From Schizochytrium sp. CCTCC M209059 (Eukaryota; Sar; Bigyra; Thraustochytrida; Thraustochytriidae): a DNA stretch of 64,000 bases. The DNA lies in assembly GCA_000818945.1 (NCBI GenBank), contig KN805413.1, positions 4,209 through 68,208 of the forward strand, written 5' to 3'. The notes beneath the pieces are model-generated. The model did no database searches. It worked only from the letters and a program-made list of their open reading frames with translations, and was not told where the DNA came from. The translations under genes and the position numbers were made by a program. Positions 28,148-38,006 of this stretch are shown piece by piece; positions within the stretch are counted from its first letter, which is position 1; each line of letters starts with the position of its first letter.

Positions 28148-29319
28148 TTATCCGCTAACATGGTAGACAGGAGTGCTGGGCACGAGAGGCTTGAGGCCGG
28201 CAGCCCGCTGAAGTTTGCCCTTGATCTCGGTGTTTCCAATGGTACCGAACGACCAAGGCGGGGCCTGGCGCACGCAACGCAAGGCGACGCTTCGCAAGTA
28301 ATCCTTGCGCATGAAAGCAATCCTGCTCGCGACGGTGGCGTTTGGCTGGTTGTAAATGTTGTATCCCAGCAAGTGAATCGGACTCGTGAGGAATTGCACG
28401 GCAAGCGGAAGTGTGACCTGCGCGTAATAGTATCCATTCTCGGTGTACTCGCTGAGCATGCCGCCGACGATGGGCGGCAAGGTGAAGAAGCAACTCATCG
28501 AGACGGCATCACGGCTAAGCCAGGCAGCGTAAGCTGCGGGGGGAACGCCAGAGGCCACCGAGGTGCCAAAGAGCTGCGCAAAGGCGCGATCCTTCATCAT
28601 GGAGGCAACAGTGTTGGTTGCGGTCGTGGTGGCAAGTTTGGGCATGGCCGGATCAACCTGTGCAAGAAGTGTTGATGAAAGCGATCAGAATTACGGATCG
28701 AGAGGAGGCGTGTCAGCTGGCTGGACCTTTTAGGTGATTGCGAGAAGAGGAGATCGCATCAAGTGTCGGGAAAAAGGAGTATGGAACGTTTGGTGTGAGC
28801 AAAGCAAGTGGATTCAGGGCAATAACATACCTTGCGCAAGCCGCACACGGTGTCGACCAAGTTGGCCGCACAATACGTGCCGCCATAGACGGCCCAAACG
28901 TAAAAGAATTGGGGACCTTTGAGGTAAGCGATGGGCCGGGCAGCGTACTCGCGCAGAGCGGCAAAGAAGCTAGGCCAAAGGCTTCCCTTGCCGGATGCGC
29001 TCTCTGCCAGGGCGCGATCTACGGCACTCACGACGGGGGTCACTGTCGCGCCCGCAATTGCCCTGTGCCATCGCCATCAAGATTTTACATTTCGTCAGTT
29101 CGGTCTGTTCGCTCGAGCATGCGAAACACGAGCCACCGGATTCTCCCAAGAAGGGAAGGGGAGGGGGAAGGGGGGGGCTCAAGAGAAACGATTCACCACT
29201 CGCTCGCTCCGCGGCGTGCCTCGTCCTTGTGCTACCACTCCGTCGACTCGCTGAGCAACTTACCCTGCGGTGGCGTCGCAGGCGAACCTGATAAAGACAT
29301 CCTGGAAGCTCGTGTCCAT
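28148..29319 (-). CDS. Three-exon conserved-looking membrane protein, function unknown
   Basis: I join three exons on the minus strand: 29319-29264 (ATG to GCAGG|GTAAGT), 29062-28831 (after CACAG, ending AAG|GTATGT) and 28657-28148 (after TTGCACAG). Introns are 201 and 173 nt with GT-AG ends. Frames match exactly: 56+232+510 nt gives 265 residues. The joined N-terminus reads through the first junction as ATAGAIAGATV, a smooth small-residue membrane helix, which supports the model. Other features are GPQFFYVWAVYGGTYCAANL (a likely helix, about residues 66-85), a helix near CFFTLPPIVGGML and one near LPLAVQFLTSPIHLLGY. There are several membrane spans and a basic tail. I recognise no named family. 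This gene proves spliceosomal introns here. Confidence 0.65.
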
Positions 29320-30357
29320 CGTCGTCGCCGTTGGGCGCCTTCGTGCGTTCTCGCGCTATCTCGCCCTCCCTCCCCTCCTCGCTCTCCCTTCCCCCCGCTC
29401 GCCCGCCCGCTGCGCCCGGCGTCCTCTCTGCAGCCGCCGCGTCGCGCGTTCACGGTTTGCTCTTGCTCTGCTCTGCTCTGCTCTGCCCTGCTCTGCCCTG
29501 CTCTGCTCTGCAGCGGGCACACCTTCGCAATTGCAGAGGCCAATGACGCACGCGCGCAAGCCCCCTGCCCCAGCCCCAGCACCAGCTGCGGCTTGCGGAG
29601 CCGCGCGAGCGAGACGTCGCCGCTTGCAGTCTCGCTGCCGCTGCTGCTGCCGCTGCGGCCTGCGTCGAGCTCGGGACGCACGCAGACCGCGACGGCCGCA
29701 AGCCTGCGCCTGCGCCTGCGCCTGCGCCTGCGCCTGCGACCTGAATAGATAGATACGTAGAGATGGGGGCGAGGGGTTTTTGTAGCAGCGGCGGCGGCAC
29801 AAGTTCAACTTGCGAGCAAGTCGGGGAGGAGTTCGCTCGCTGGCTGGAGGTCGGGCCGCGCCGAGGCCACGAGTCAAGACACGTGCCGGGGAAGGCGCTC
29901 GCTCGGGCGCAATGATGAAATGCAGCCTGCTAGGTAGACGAGAGGAATAGATAAGTTAAATTGACTGTGAAGGCTATGTTTGGTTGGATGTATGTATGTA
30001 CAAGAGGTGCCAGTGGCCGGCCCGCCAGCGAGCACAGCGAAGCGGCGCACGAGCGGATGCGAGTCTATCGCGTGCGTGCTGCGAGCGTGCGTGCGTGCGT
30101 GCGAGCGTGGCTGGAAGCCTAGCCTGGCCTATCGGGGTGCATGAACGGTAGGGCGACGATGATAGAGTGATGGTTTTCTTGCATCGACTGCGCAACGCAA
30201 TGCACATGAGCATCGATCACATGCATCGTCATATGTCAATGCGTAGCGAGCGCCTTAAGAGACAGGCACGTACGTAGGTGGTGTAGGTGATACGAACTAT
30301 GCTACAAGAGGCAGCAGCGTCGCGACACGGGTGGCGCTCATGCTAAAGTCCTATTTC
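29320..30357. other. GC-rich intergenic region with repeats
   Basis: Contains (CTCTG)n at 29461-29511, tgcgcctgcgcc repeats near 29705-29740 and a gtgcgtgcgtgc run near 30090. Reading frames on both strands are low-complexity Arg/Ala/Pro and not believable. No RNA gene is recognised. Confidence 0.4.
29461..29511. repeat. (CTCTG)n pentanucleotide microsatellite
   Basis: About ten tandem copies of ctctg with two ccctg variants. Confidence 0.85.
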
Positions 30358-30636
30358 TTAGAGGTGCAAGAGGTCGTCCTCGTCGGCGGTGCGCTGCCCT
30401 TTGCTTCGCGGAGACTCGGCGACTTCCTCGGTCTTGGAGAACATGAACTCGCCGCGCGTATCCACAGGCAGCGCGGAGGCCTGCACGGAATGCTGTTTCT
30501 TGCCGATGAAGACCGACGCTGCGCGCGTCTTTTGCTCCCGCTCCACAGATCCCCGCGCAGCGGCGAGGCGGCGCGGCTGCGCCCTCGAGTTCATGCGCGC
30601 CACCGTCGTCCGAATCGCTTCTCGTCCTGCCGACAT
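30358..30636 (-). CDS. Possible small protein, 92 residues, unknown
   Basis: ATG 30636 to TAA at 30358. Composition is Arg/Ala/Ser/Lys-rich with an acidic C-terminus (DEDDLLHL), and it reads like a soluble small protein rather than repeat noise. A second frame just upstream on the same strand (about 30663-30810, with KKNKEKKSSKGKK) looks coding too, but has no ATG. The two may be exons of one gene whose junction I cannot place. No family is recognised. Confidence 0.3.
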   Translation of the reverse strand: MSAGREAIRTTVARMNSRAQPRRLAAARGSVEREQKTRAASVFIGKKQHSVQASALPVDTRGEFMFSKTEEVAESPRSKGQRTADEDDLLHL

Positions 30637-30840
30637 CGCTCTCAACGCTCACGGTCTTTCTCCCCCTCTTTACTTGCGCTTGTCTGCTCTACTTTCTTCC
30701 CCTTGGAACTCTTCTTCTCCTTGTTCTTCTTCGAGATCAGGATTCTCGCGCTATTCGGGTTTTGCTTTCCCGGGCCGCTCGCACGGTCGACGAGCTGCGC
30801 CTTTCTCGTAGTGCATCTTCACGCTCGGCGCACAACCAGC

Positions 30841-30875
30841 TCAGCTGAGCTGAGCTGAGCTGAGCTAAGCTGAGC
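30841..30875. repeat. (GAGCT)n pentanucleotide microsatellite
   Basis: Seven tandem five-base units with one variant (gagctaagct). The unit contains the palindrome AGCT, so the tract can form hairpins. Confidence 0.85.
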
Positions 30876-31194
30876 AGTGCCTCGAAGCACTGCATGCAGC
30901 GGGTGAGAGAAAGCATGCACTTCATGATGTGCGCTTCCCCGCCTCGCCATTCCATCGCCATTCCATCGTATAACAGAACACACCGAAGAAGAAGAAAAGA
31001 AAAGAACCCGCCCTAATGCGCTCTATGCTAGCAACTCCCGGGTCCCACGGCGCGGTGCTGTGCCGCTGTCCTGCGCTGCGCTGCGCACCCGCCGTGCCCG
31101 CGGCGGTAGGGCAGCTTTGCCGCGGCGAGGTACTGCGCGCTTCAGGAGGGGCGGGCCCGGGCCGGAGGACCGTCGGAGGCGGGGCCGGGGCGAT

Positions 31195-31232
31195 CGGCCG
31201 GCCGGCCGGCCGGTCGGTCGGTCGGTCGATCG
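31195..31232. repeat. (CGGC)n-(GGTC)n tetranucleotide tract
   Basis: ggccggccggcc changes to ggtcggtcggtc and then cgatcg; a self-complementary tetranucleotide run. Confidence 0.8.
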
Positions 31233-31894
31233 TGGACTCGGGCCAGGCTTTGTACGCTTTTCAGACCCTGCTGCTGGTGGTATACGTAAAGTAGCAGAAG
31301 GACTCGGAGTCTGGTCAGAAGGGGGCCGAGAGAAACTCGCGCGGTGCCCCCCGGTGAGACCCGTTGCGCGTCGCGGCCGCCGAGGCGGAGCTGTGCGCGA
31401 ACGCTTGCGGGGAAACCGGCGGAACCTCGGAAGGGGCACTCTCCGCGTCGCGTCGCGGCGCGCCGCGGCCGCGGCCACTGGAGGATTTGTTATGCACTGC
31501 ATGCACGCACTGCTTGGTGGGTCTGGGTTGCGCAAGTCCAAACTGCACTGCGACCAGGATTTCTACTACGTATACTATGTGTATACGTAATACCAAGTTG
31601 CTGCTGCAGCAGCAGCAGGAGCTTGTCGAGCGATTACGGTGAGGAATTTACGTCCGAAAGGAAACGATTGGTGCGGCAGCGGCAGTGCGGGCTGCTGCTG
31701 CTGCTGCTATGAACTTCGCCAAAGTCACCCAGCTGCCCTTGGCATTTTTCGATCATTTTCCATGATCGCCGCGTTTTAGTCCTCGCTGGCAGATAAGAGC
31801 ATCTAAATTCTTTACGAAACCCAGCCCTCATCGCGATAAAATCAATATCAGTTACTTTCATGCATGTCTAGAGCACCCAAAATTGCTTGGTTAT

Positions 31895-33124
31895 TCATGA
31901 CAGTAGCAATGACAGCAGCAACGAACCATCCTCGCGAAGCATCGCACTCCGCAATTCCTCTAGTATCTCTTCTTTGTCTTTGACGATCCCAAGTTTCCCG
32001 GTCATTATTTGATCAAATACAGGATGGTCTGCAAGCCAGTCAGGTACCCTATCGAGAAGTTTCGCAAAGCGATCAACGGCACGAGAGCGCTTCTCTACTC
32101 GGGTCTTTTCGCGCCGGGCCTTGACTTCCTCATGCGCGAGCTGATGAGGATTGTCGCGCGCAAGCCACCGAAGATCCCCCGACCATCGCATATTGGCGTG
32201 CACCTCGTAAGGCCGACGGCGTAGCTGTACTGTGTAGGATGGAGCGAGCTTACCCACTCGCTCCATGCAGAACTTGGGAATGTCCTTTTGTGGCACGAAG
32301 ATACCGGCGTACAGACCTGAGCAAGCTTTGCATGCAGGCACATGAACATATTTAACGTCAGACGCCTCGCGCCCGCATCCTGCGCAAGCATTCCCCGCGA
32401 GCATCGTGATGAATGCACGAGGTGTAAAACCAGGCGGTGGTAAACGAACTTCCATGTTAAAACGACACGACATGAACCCTTTTACGACATCAGCATTTTC
32501 CATTATCTTTTGCCAGTGTCTGTCGAAGAATCTGGCGTGCATCTTGCAGGTATCGGCGAGAACCAAAAGACTTTCCACATCACAGAGGTCGAGCAACTTC
32601 GAGAGAAGGAATTCTGGAAACGATGTGGATGAAGGGGAGAGGGTTGGTGCATTTTTCATTCTCTTTGCAGGCGTAGGGCAATCAGAGCTCACCGGCCTCT
32701 TTGCAAGCGCGAGGCAATTGGGACTGGACGGCGCTGCTTCTTCTTGTGAGTTAGCTCCGAGCTTTGGCCAAAAGGCGCTCGAGGGCCAGGTTTCGCCCTT
32801 TTCCAAGGCCTCCAGAGCGGCCTCAGCTGGACCGGACCATGCAGGCCGAGGGTGGCCGTCGGCAATTGCCTTTTCTGCAAGAGTGATCATAGGCCCAGTC
32901 GTGAGGCCAACGGCCAAGGCCGCCTTGACAGCCGCCTTTGCCGTTGGAGGCTTCGAAAAGGGCCTGTCTCGGGGATCAAAGAGACCTGTCACACGTTCGC
33001 CCAGAATCCGCGCGGGAATGAACTCGCCATCTTGAAGAAAAATCATCTGCGGCCGACCCTTGCACATCGCTGACGCAGCGGCAAAGGTAGCCGCGACGGT
33101 ATTCGTGCTCGGAGGCGTCAGCAT
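31895..33124 (-). CDS. F-box/zinc-ribbon protein, array member 1
   Basis: 409 residues from ATG 33124; the longer frame begins with TTG in Arg-rich sequence and is rejected. A domain shared by all three array members occupies residues 1-110 (FDPRDRPF; AEKAIADGHPRPAWSG). An F-box-like segment is at about 165-205 (FPEFLLSKLLDLCDVESLL, then DTCK and HWQKIM). The conserved LPPPGFTPRAFITMLAG leads into a zinc-ribbon CAGC...CKAC (about 247-270). The C-terminal quarter is charged and helical (RWLARDN; VFDQIMTGKLGIVKDKEEIL). F-box proteins usually recruit substrates to SCF ubiquitin ligases. It is shorter than member 2, ending where member 2 continues for some 270 residues, so its C-terminus may be truncated. 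Confidence 0.65.
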   Translation of the reverse strand: MLTPPSTNTVAATFAAASAMCKGRPQMIFLQDGEFIPARILGERVTGLFDPRDRPFSKPPTAKAAVKAALAVGLTTGPMITLAEKAIADGHPRPAWSGPAEAALEALEKGETWPSSAFWPKLGANSQEEAAPSSPNCLALAKRPVSSDCPTPAKRMKNAPTLSPSSTSFPEFLLSKLLDLCDVESLLVLADTCKMHARFFDRHWQKIMENADVVKGFMSCRFNMEVRLPPPGFTPRAFITMLAGNACAGCGREASDVKYVHVPACKACSGLYAGIFVPQKDIPKFCMERVGKLAPSYTVQLRRRPYEVHANMRWSGDLRWLARDNPHQLAHEEVKARREKTRVEKRSRAVDRFAKLLDRVPDWLADHPVFDQIMTGKLGIVKDKEEILEELRSAMLREDGSLLLSLLLS

Positions 33125-33962
33125 TGCGTGAGCTTGCTCGAAAACTGTGGCTGCGCAATAGTTCTTGAATTTCCTTGTTCGCGTACGACTGGGTCGCGAA
33201 CTCCTGATTTCGCTGTCTTCAAGACGCGCGTGCGTGCTCGCCCCCGCACACGATATGTGGCGCGCACGCGCGCTGTACTCTGCGCGCAAGTGCGGTATCC
33301 GAACGGCCGACGCCGAGACGCCAAAGCGCCCCGTGAAGTGCTTCGCTCACTCAAAGTTTCTTAGGTTTTCGGTCTGCGAGGCCCATGGCCAATCTTTTGT
33401 ATGAGACAATGCAAAGATACAGTAAAAGTTTATAGGGCTAGGCCTACGTAAAGCTGTTATAATGAATTATACGAAAATATATGAATCATGATGAACCACA
33501 ACGGTTGGGATTCTCATCGTTAGATAATTGATCTCAAGCAACATAGATCGACTAATTTCGTGTACTGATCAAACTGCAAGCTCTCCGTGCTCGTTCGCAC
33601 GCCCTACAGGACTCCTGCAACCAAAACTTGATTGTTGATCGAAAAATGATTTTCCTAACATTGATGTTGCAAATCGGACGCTTTACCCTATTCGGGAAAA
33701 GCGTAGGCCTATTTATTCGACTTGTGGTTGAATAAAACAACAACGAGATTGTGACTGCTTTTGAGCACGCCCACGTTGTTTATATGGATAGGAGCACGTA
33801 TAAACTCCGGGTGACACGTAAAGATCACGGTGGGTGGCCTGTGTTCTGCGACCAAATCCGCAAAGTAAGCGCTGCTCAAGACACAACCTTTGCTTGGAAA
33901 GACTTTCCACAACAACAACAACAAATTCTTTTTTTTAAAAAAAGTGAATCTAACATGCAGAA
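33125..33962. other. AT-richer intergenic region between array members
   Basis: About 840 bp with lower GC than its surroundings. A hairpin-like cgctttaccctattcgggaaaagcg lies near 33679-33703; its TTTACCCTA matches the tip of the transposon inverted repeat and may be a relic, but nine bases are weak evidence. No gene is supported. Confidence 0.35.
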
Positions 33963-35990
33963 TCAGCGGAATGGATTGCTACGTTTGCGGCGGCAGCACC
34001 CGTCGTCGTCTTTGTTTTCGTCTTCGCTTTCTCGCTCCCGCTTCAAACTTGCTTGAGAGCTAGACCCAATGCTTTGAAGCGTTTCACATGAAGATCCTCC
34101 ATCACGTCTCACATAAGAGGCTCCCTTGTTGACCTTAGCTTCGTCACAGGCCTTCCTCTGCGCAGCAGAGTCTCGCAATTGACAGATCCTGTCCCGAACT
34201 CTTTCAGCGTCGCTTTTCAAAGTGTTGTGGGAGCCTGGATGCAACTCAATACCTTTCGTAAAATTCCGTATGATAAAGTCGTTGGAGATCTCGTCAAAGG
34301 AGAGACTTTTTGAACCGAAATTTATTTCCTCAAAGTACCTCCGTACAAGATTTCGTCGTTCCACTGCATCCAGAATCTTTTTCCTGGTCTCAGTCCACAA
34401 AAATGGTCCGAAGTTCCAGAAATTAATGCGATTCCCGAAGACAACACCGTCCTTGGACGGGTCCACAATCTGATGAACTGAATCAGTGTACCTGCAGTAT
34501 TCGACTATCTCATCAAAATCGATAGAATTGCAGTCAGCTTTCATCCACGCCAGACGCTCTTTTCGCGTTGGTAGCAAAAGTACAATCCAGTCATCCACTG
34601 CAAGTCGCGCGGCACGCAAGAAATCAAAATCTCGCAAGCGCTCCACAGCAGCTTCATCCGACGCCTTTGACTTGTACAAAGCTTCACTGAACCTCTCCAA
34701 GGCTTCGCAAACCAAGCTTGGCGCAACATCGGCCTTCGAGAGTAGCAGCATTTTCCGGTCGACGGCTCTCATTGTGAGCGGATGCAGCTGATCTTTCAGA
34801 TCATGTAGAGCCTTGTCGCGCGCTATGGTGTATTGAAGCTCGCTGAGGATCTCCTCGTGATCCTTGACAACGCCCAGCTCCCCAGTAGCAATTCGGTCAA
34901 AGACGTGATGCTCCTCGAGCCAATCAGGCTCGGCCTCTAAGACCTTTGCAAAGCGCTTCACTGCGCGTGCGCGCTTCTTTGCACGAGCTGATTCCCTTCG
35001 ACTTTCATTTTCCTTGTGTGTCTTAGCCTTTGCGTTGTCACGCGCAAGCCAGAGCAGATCGCGTCGCCAGCGCGCGCTGCGCAATGTTCCCCCGGTATAG
35101 AAACCAGGACATGTCTTGAAGGAAGGCGCCATCAGACCTACAGTCAACATGCAGATTGACCGGATTTCGCTCCTGCAATCAACGAGGTGACGCGAGTCCA
35201 CTTTTCTGCACTGAAAGCATAGAGGCATTTGCACGCCAGCATCGCAAGCAGTGTCGAAGCCTTCTTTCCCACATTCTGCGCAAGCGCCGGACGCTAGCAT
35301 TTCGATAAACCCACATGGTGTAAAGCCGGGTGGAGGGAGCTGAACCCCCATCCGGTTCCGTTCCCTCATAAAGATTGACACAAGGCGCGAGGAAAGCATG
35401 ATGTCCTTCCAATGAATATCTGCAAAGCCGGTGTGCGCTTTGCAGGTCTTTGTAAGCGCGAGAAACGACTTTTCATCGCAAAAATCCATCATGCGGATCA
35501 GAATAAACTCGGGAAACGATTTGCCGAGACCCTTCGACCGGGACGTCCCTACGTCAGCGGTAGGTGCTGCTGCGCTTGTTGAGGGTAAGCTCTCTTTTTG
35601 GGCGAGACCTAGTCGTGGCCAAAAGGCCTTCACGGGCCAAGGAGCATTATTCTTCAGGGCCTCGAAAGCAGCTTCGGCAGTTCCGGACCACTTGGCTCGT
35701 GGATGGCCCTTCTCGACGGCAATTTCGGCCAAGTTGATCATCGTTTGGGATAGGAGCCCCACGGCGATAGCTATCGTGACAACTTGACGCCCCGAGCGTC
35801 CCACCGGTGGAGGCCCATCATCCGGGTCGAAGAGGGCATATATCTGCCTGCGTATCGCTGTGGATCCTAAGTGGAACTGGTAGGCCGTTCGACGTGACCC
35901 TGTAGTAGCAAAGCGAAATGCGGCAGCCACATCGAACGAAGAGGGGATCAGTAGCTCCTTCGGCTGGTTCCGGCGCCTATAGTAGCTCAT
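33963..35990 (-). CDS. F-box/zinc-ribbon protein, array member 2
   Basis: 675 residues from ATG 35990. Same order as member 1: N-terminal domain (FDPDDGPPP; AEIAVEKGHPRAKWSG), F-box-like segment at about 155-195 (FPEFILIRMMDFCDEKSF, TCKAH, HWKDIM), LPPPGFTPCGFIEMLASG, then a zinc ribbon CAEC...CFQC (about 233-258). RWRRDLLWLARDN and VFDRIATGELGVVKDHEEIL match member 1. A unique C-terminal part (about 405-675) is helical and ends in a basic/acidic tail with a likely nuclear signal (RRKRSNP). Possibly the full-length form. Inferred role: substrate adaptor of a ubiquitin ligase, target unknown. The family looks lineage-specific to me. Confidence 0.65.
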   Translation of the reverse strand: MSYYRRRNQPKELLIPSSFDVAAAFRFATTGSRRTAYQFHLGSTAIRRQIYALFDPDDGPPPVGRSGRQVVTIAIAVGLLSQTMINLAEIAVEKGHPRAKWSGTAEAAFEALKNNAPWPVKAFWPRLGLAQKESLPSTSAAAPTADVGTSRSKGLGKSFPEFILIRMMDFCDEKSFLALTKTCKAHTGFADIHWKDIMLSSRLVSIFMRERNRMGVQLPPPGFTPCGFIEMLASGACAECGKEGFDTACDAGVQMPLCFQCRKVDSRHLVDCRSEIRSICMLTVGLMAPSFKTCPGFYTGGTLRSARWRRDLLWLARDNAKAKTHKENESRRESARAKKRARAVKRFAKVLEAEPDWLEEHHVFDRIATGELGVVKDHEEILSELQYTIARDKALHDLKDQLHPLTMRAVDRKMLLLSKADVAPSLVCEALERFSEALYKSKASDEAAVERLRDFDFLRAARLAVDDWIVLLLPTRKERLAWMKADCNSIDFDEIVEYCRYTDSVHQIVDPSKDGVVFGNRINFWNFGPFLWTETRKKILDAVERRNLVRRYFEEINFGSKSLSFDEISNDFIIRNFTKGIELHPGSHNTLKSDAERVRDRICQLRDSAAQRKACDEAKVNKGASYVRRDGGSSCETLQSIGSSSQASLKRERESEDENKDDDGCCRRKRSNPFR

Positions 35991-36571
35991 GGTGCTGGTG
36001 ATTGGGGTTTGCGGCGAGCTCGCCCGCCCAGTCACCGGCCGGGTGGGTAGCTATCGCTCTCTTCTTTGCTAAGATGCCGAGCAGAACCCGCGGTGTGTTG
36101 CGGAACGCACCCCAAGGCGCAGGGCCGTCCGTCGCCCAACGCGTGATCCGAAGAACTTATCGCCACGTAGCTCCTCCTCACGTGTCCGAGCCTCGCCCGA
36201 TAGCCATTATGGTCGCATAACTGCCGGTGGATCCTGCGCCGCGGAACGCATCGTGCCGACGGAGAGCGCGGCGAGAACAGGTTCAAGTTCGCCGCATCAA
36301 GCGGGTCCTGGTCCTAGGGTTCTTGTCTCAGTCACCCGGCGTCTGCAGCTGGGAGAAGAGAGGGACGCGGAAAGAAATCGAGGGACGCGCGCGCTGCGCG
36401 CCGCGCCAAGCTCGTCGCCCGTCGATCAGTTTTGGCTGTAGTATACGAGGCAAGACTTGAATATACTCGGTGCAAACGAGGCCACATATTCAAATCGCAA
36501 TTCGTAATCGAGCCGCACACGCTCGGCAACGAGGACCCAAAACGCCATGAGCGAAAATCCGGAGCTTTCTA

Positions 36572-37368
36572 TCACGCTGGAGGCTGTACGCTCATATGAT
36601 GGATGTTAGGAACGCCTACCGGGAAATCGAACAGATCATCGCCCTGGAAATTTGTGTTGTTCGTAGTGCGGTTCGAGCCGCATTCAGCGCAGGCCTCAGA
36701 CGCAAGCATCTGGAGAAATTGGTGTGGTGTAAAGCCTGGGGGGGGAAAGTTGAACCCGCATGTTGGCCCGAGGCTTCATGAAGTGCGTAATAAGATACGA
36801 GGACTTCATCACCTGCTTCCAACGGCTGTTCATGAAGAAGTAAGAGGTTTTGCAGGTATCCGCCAGCGCGAGAATGGACTTCTCGTCGCAATATTCCAGT
36901 AGCTTAGTCAACACGAACTCGGAAAAGACCCTGGCCTTTGATTTGACTTGGGGCGCAATTTCGCCGCAGGGAGCACGTTCAAAGGCCAAAGAAGTTGAGC
37001 TGTCCTCACTGGCGAGGCTGCTACGAATCCAAAAGGCTCCCGTGGGGCAGATTGTGCCTGTCTCAAGGGCGTGGAAGGCATCTTTGGCCATACCGGACCA
37101 CTTGAACAGGGGGGAGATCTTTCTTGATGGCTTTATCTGCCTCGGCAAGCCCCGATTTGGTTACCACCCCAACAGCAATTGCAACCTTGGCAGCGTCACT
37201 CTCTGTCGCCTGTGCTCGCGGAGGTTTATCTTTAGGGTCGAAGAGCACACTGACTCGAGTGCGCAAGTTTTCTCCCCACGCGATGTGAGAGTTTTTTCGG
37301 CTCCACGGGATATTCACTGCGAAGAAGGCTTCCGTGACGTCCTGTCGTCCGGGTACCGACAGCGGCAT
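36572..37368 (-). pseudogene. F-box/zinc-ribbon array member 3, with two homopolymer frameshifts
   Basis: Starts at ATG 37368 and aligns with members 1 and 2 in three successive frames. The first shift is at a run of six C (minus strand) near 37109-37114, between the AIKKDL and FKWSGMAKDAF segments. The second is at a run of eight C near 36737-36744: removing one base would restore the shared PPGFTP-type motif. After it the frame reads into ECG (half of the zinc ribbon) and stops at 36572, well short of the other members. Both breaks lie in poly-C runs, so they may be sequencing/assembly errors or real decay; the early stop and lost C-terminal half favour decay. Confidence 0.6.
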
Positions 37369-37923
37369 CTTGGAGAAATGCGCGTGTGACTGCGTCTCCT
37401 GAGAGTGATCGATGCGAGGTTCAGGGTTCGATCAGGCTGGGGTTGCCGATCGCCGCTCAAAGCCATCTCTGCCGAGCGGCACGTCGAACCCCCCCCCCCC
37501 CCCCTTTTGCAGAATCCGCCGAGCGCAACCTGTCGGTCATCATATCATGTCATCTCTTCCGTCCATCGCTGTGGCCGTCTTCGCTATCGCAATGACGATG
37601 AACCATCATCTTTGGAAAACCCGCGAGCTGAAACCTTTTCTCTCCCCTCCTCCTGCTCCTCTTGATCCTGCCGCTGCTGCTGCTGCTGCTGCTCTTCATG
37701 ACCACGGTCGTCACGGTATATACTACATGGTGCACCAAAGCAAGTTGACTGTGAGTCTTGACGTAATTGACTTCGGAACTTCAACTTGAAATTGAACTTC
37801 GAACTTGAAAAATGACTCGGAATGCGACCTCCCGTTACGCCTCTTTTCCCGCGAGATAGGCCACTCTGCCCCAAAAGAGCGCGCCGCGCGCCCAGGCTGG
37901 CAGCCGCGACGCGCGACGGCGCG

Positions 37924-37961
<38 letters not shown>

Positions 37962-38006
37962 CAGCAGCAGCAGCAGCAGCAGGAGCAGCGCCGACGTGCA
38001 GAAATC
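37369..38006. promoter_or_regulatory. Upstream region of the beta-adaptin gene
   Basis: Holds a C14-like homopolymer near 37488-37504, CAG/CTG-rich stretches near 37670-37697 and the (CAG)n tract at 37925-37989 just before the beta-adaptin ATG. Open frames on both strands here are repeat shadows. Confidence 0.4.
37925..37989 (+). repeat. (CAG)n tract in the beta-adaptin 5' leader
   Basis: About 20 CAG units broken by two CAGGAG variants, ending 18 bp before ATG 38007. If transcribed it would be a structured leader. Confidence 0.85.

Larger units (their letters stand above)
30637..31894. other. Intergenic, GC-rich with short repeats
   Basis: Contains (GAGCT)n at 30841-30875, tetranucleotide CGGC/GGTC runs at 31195-31232 and CAG-rich stretches near 31598-31710. 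Apart from the possible coding stretch at 30663-30810, nothing supported is seen. Confidence 0.4.

Noticed and set aside
37411..37440. GGTTCGATC resembling a tRNA B box
   Set aside because: No matching A box, anticodon arm or acceptor stem at the right spacing.
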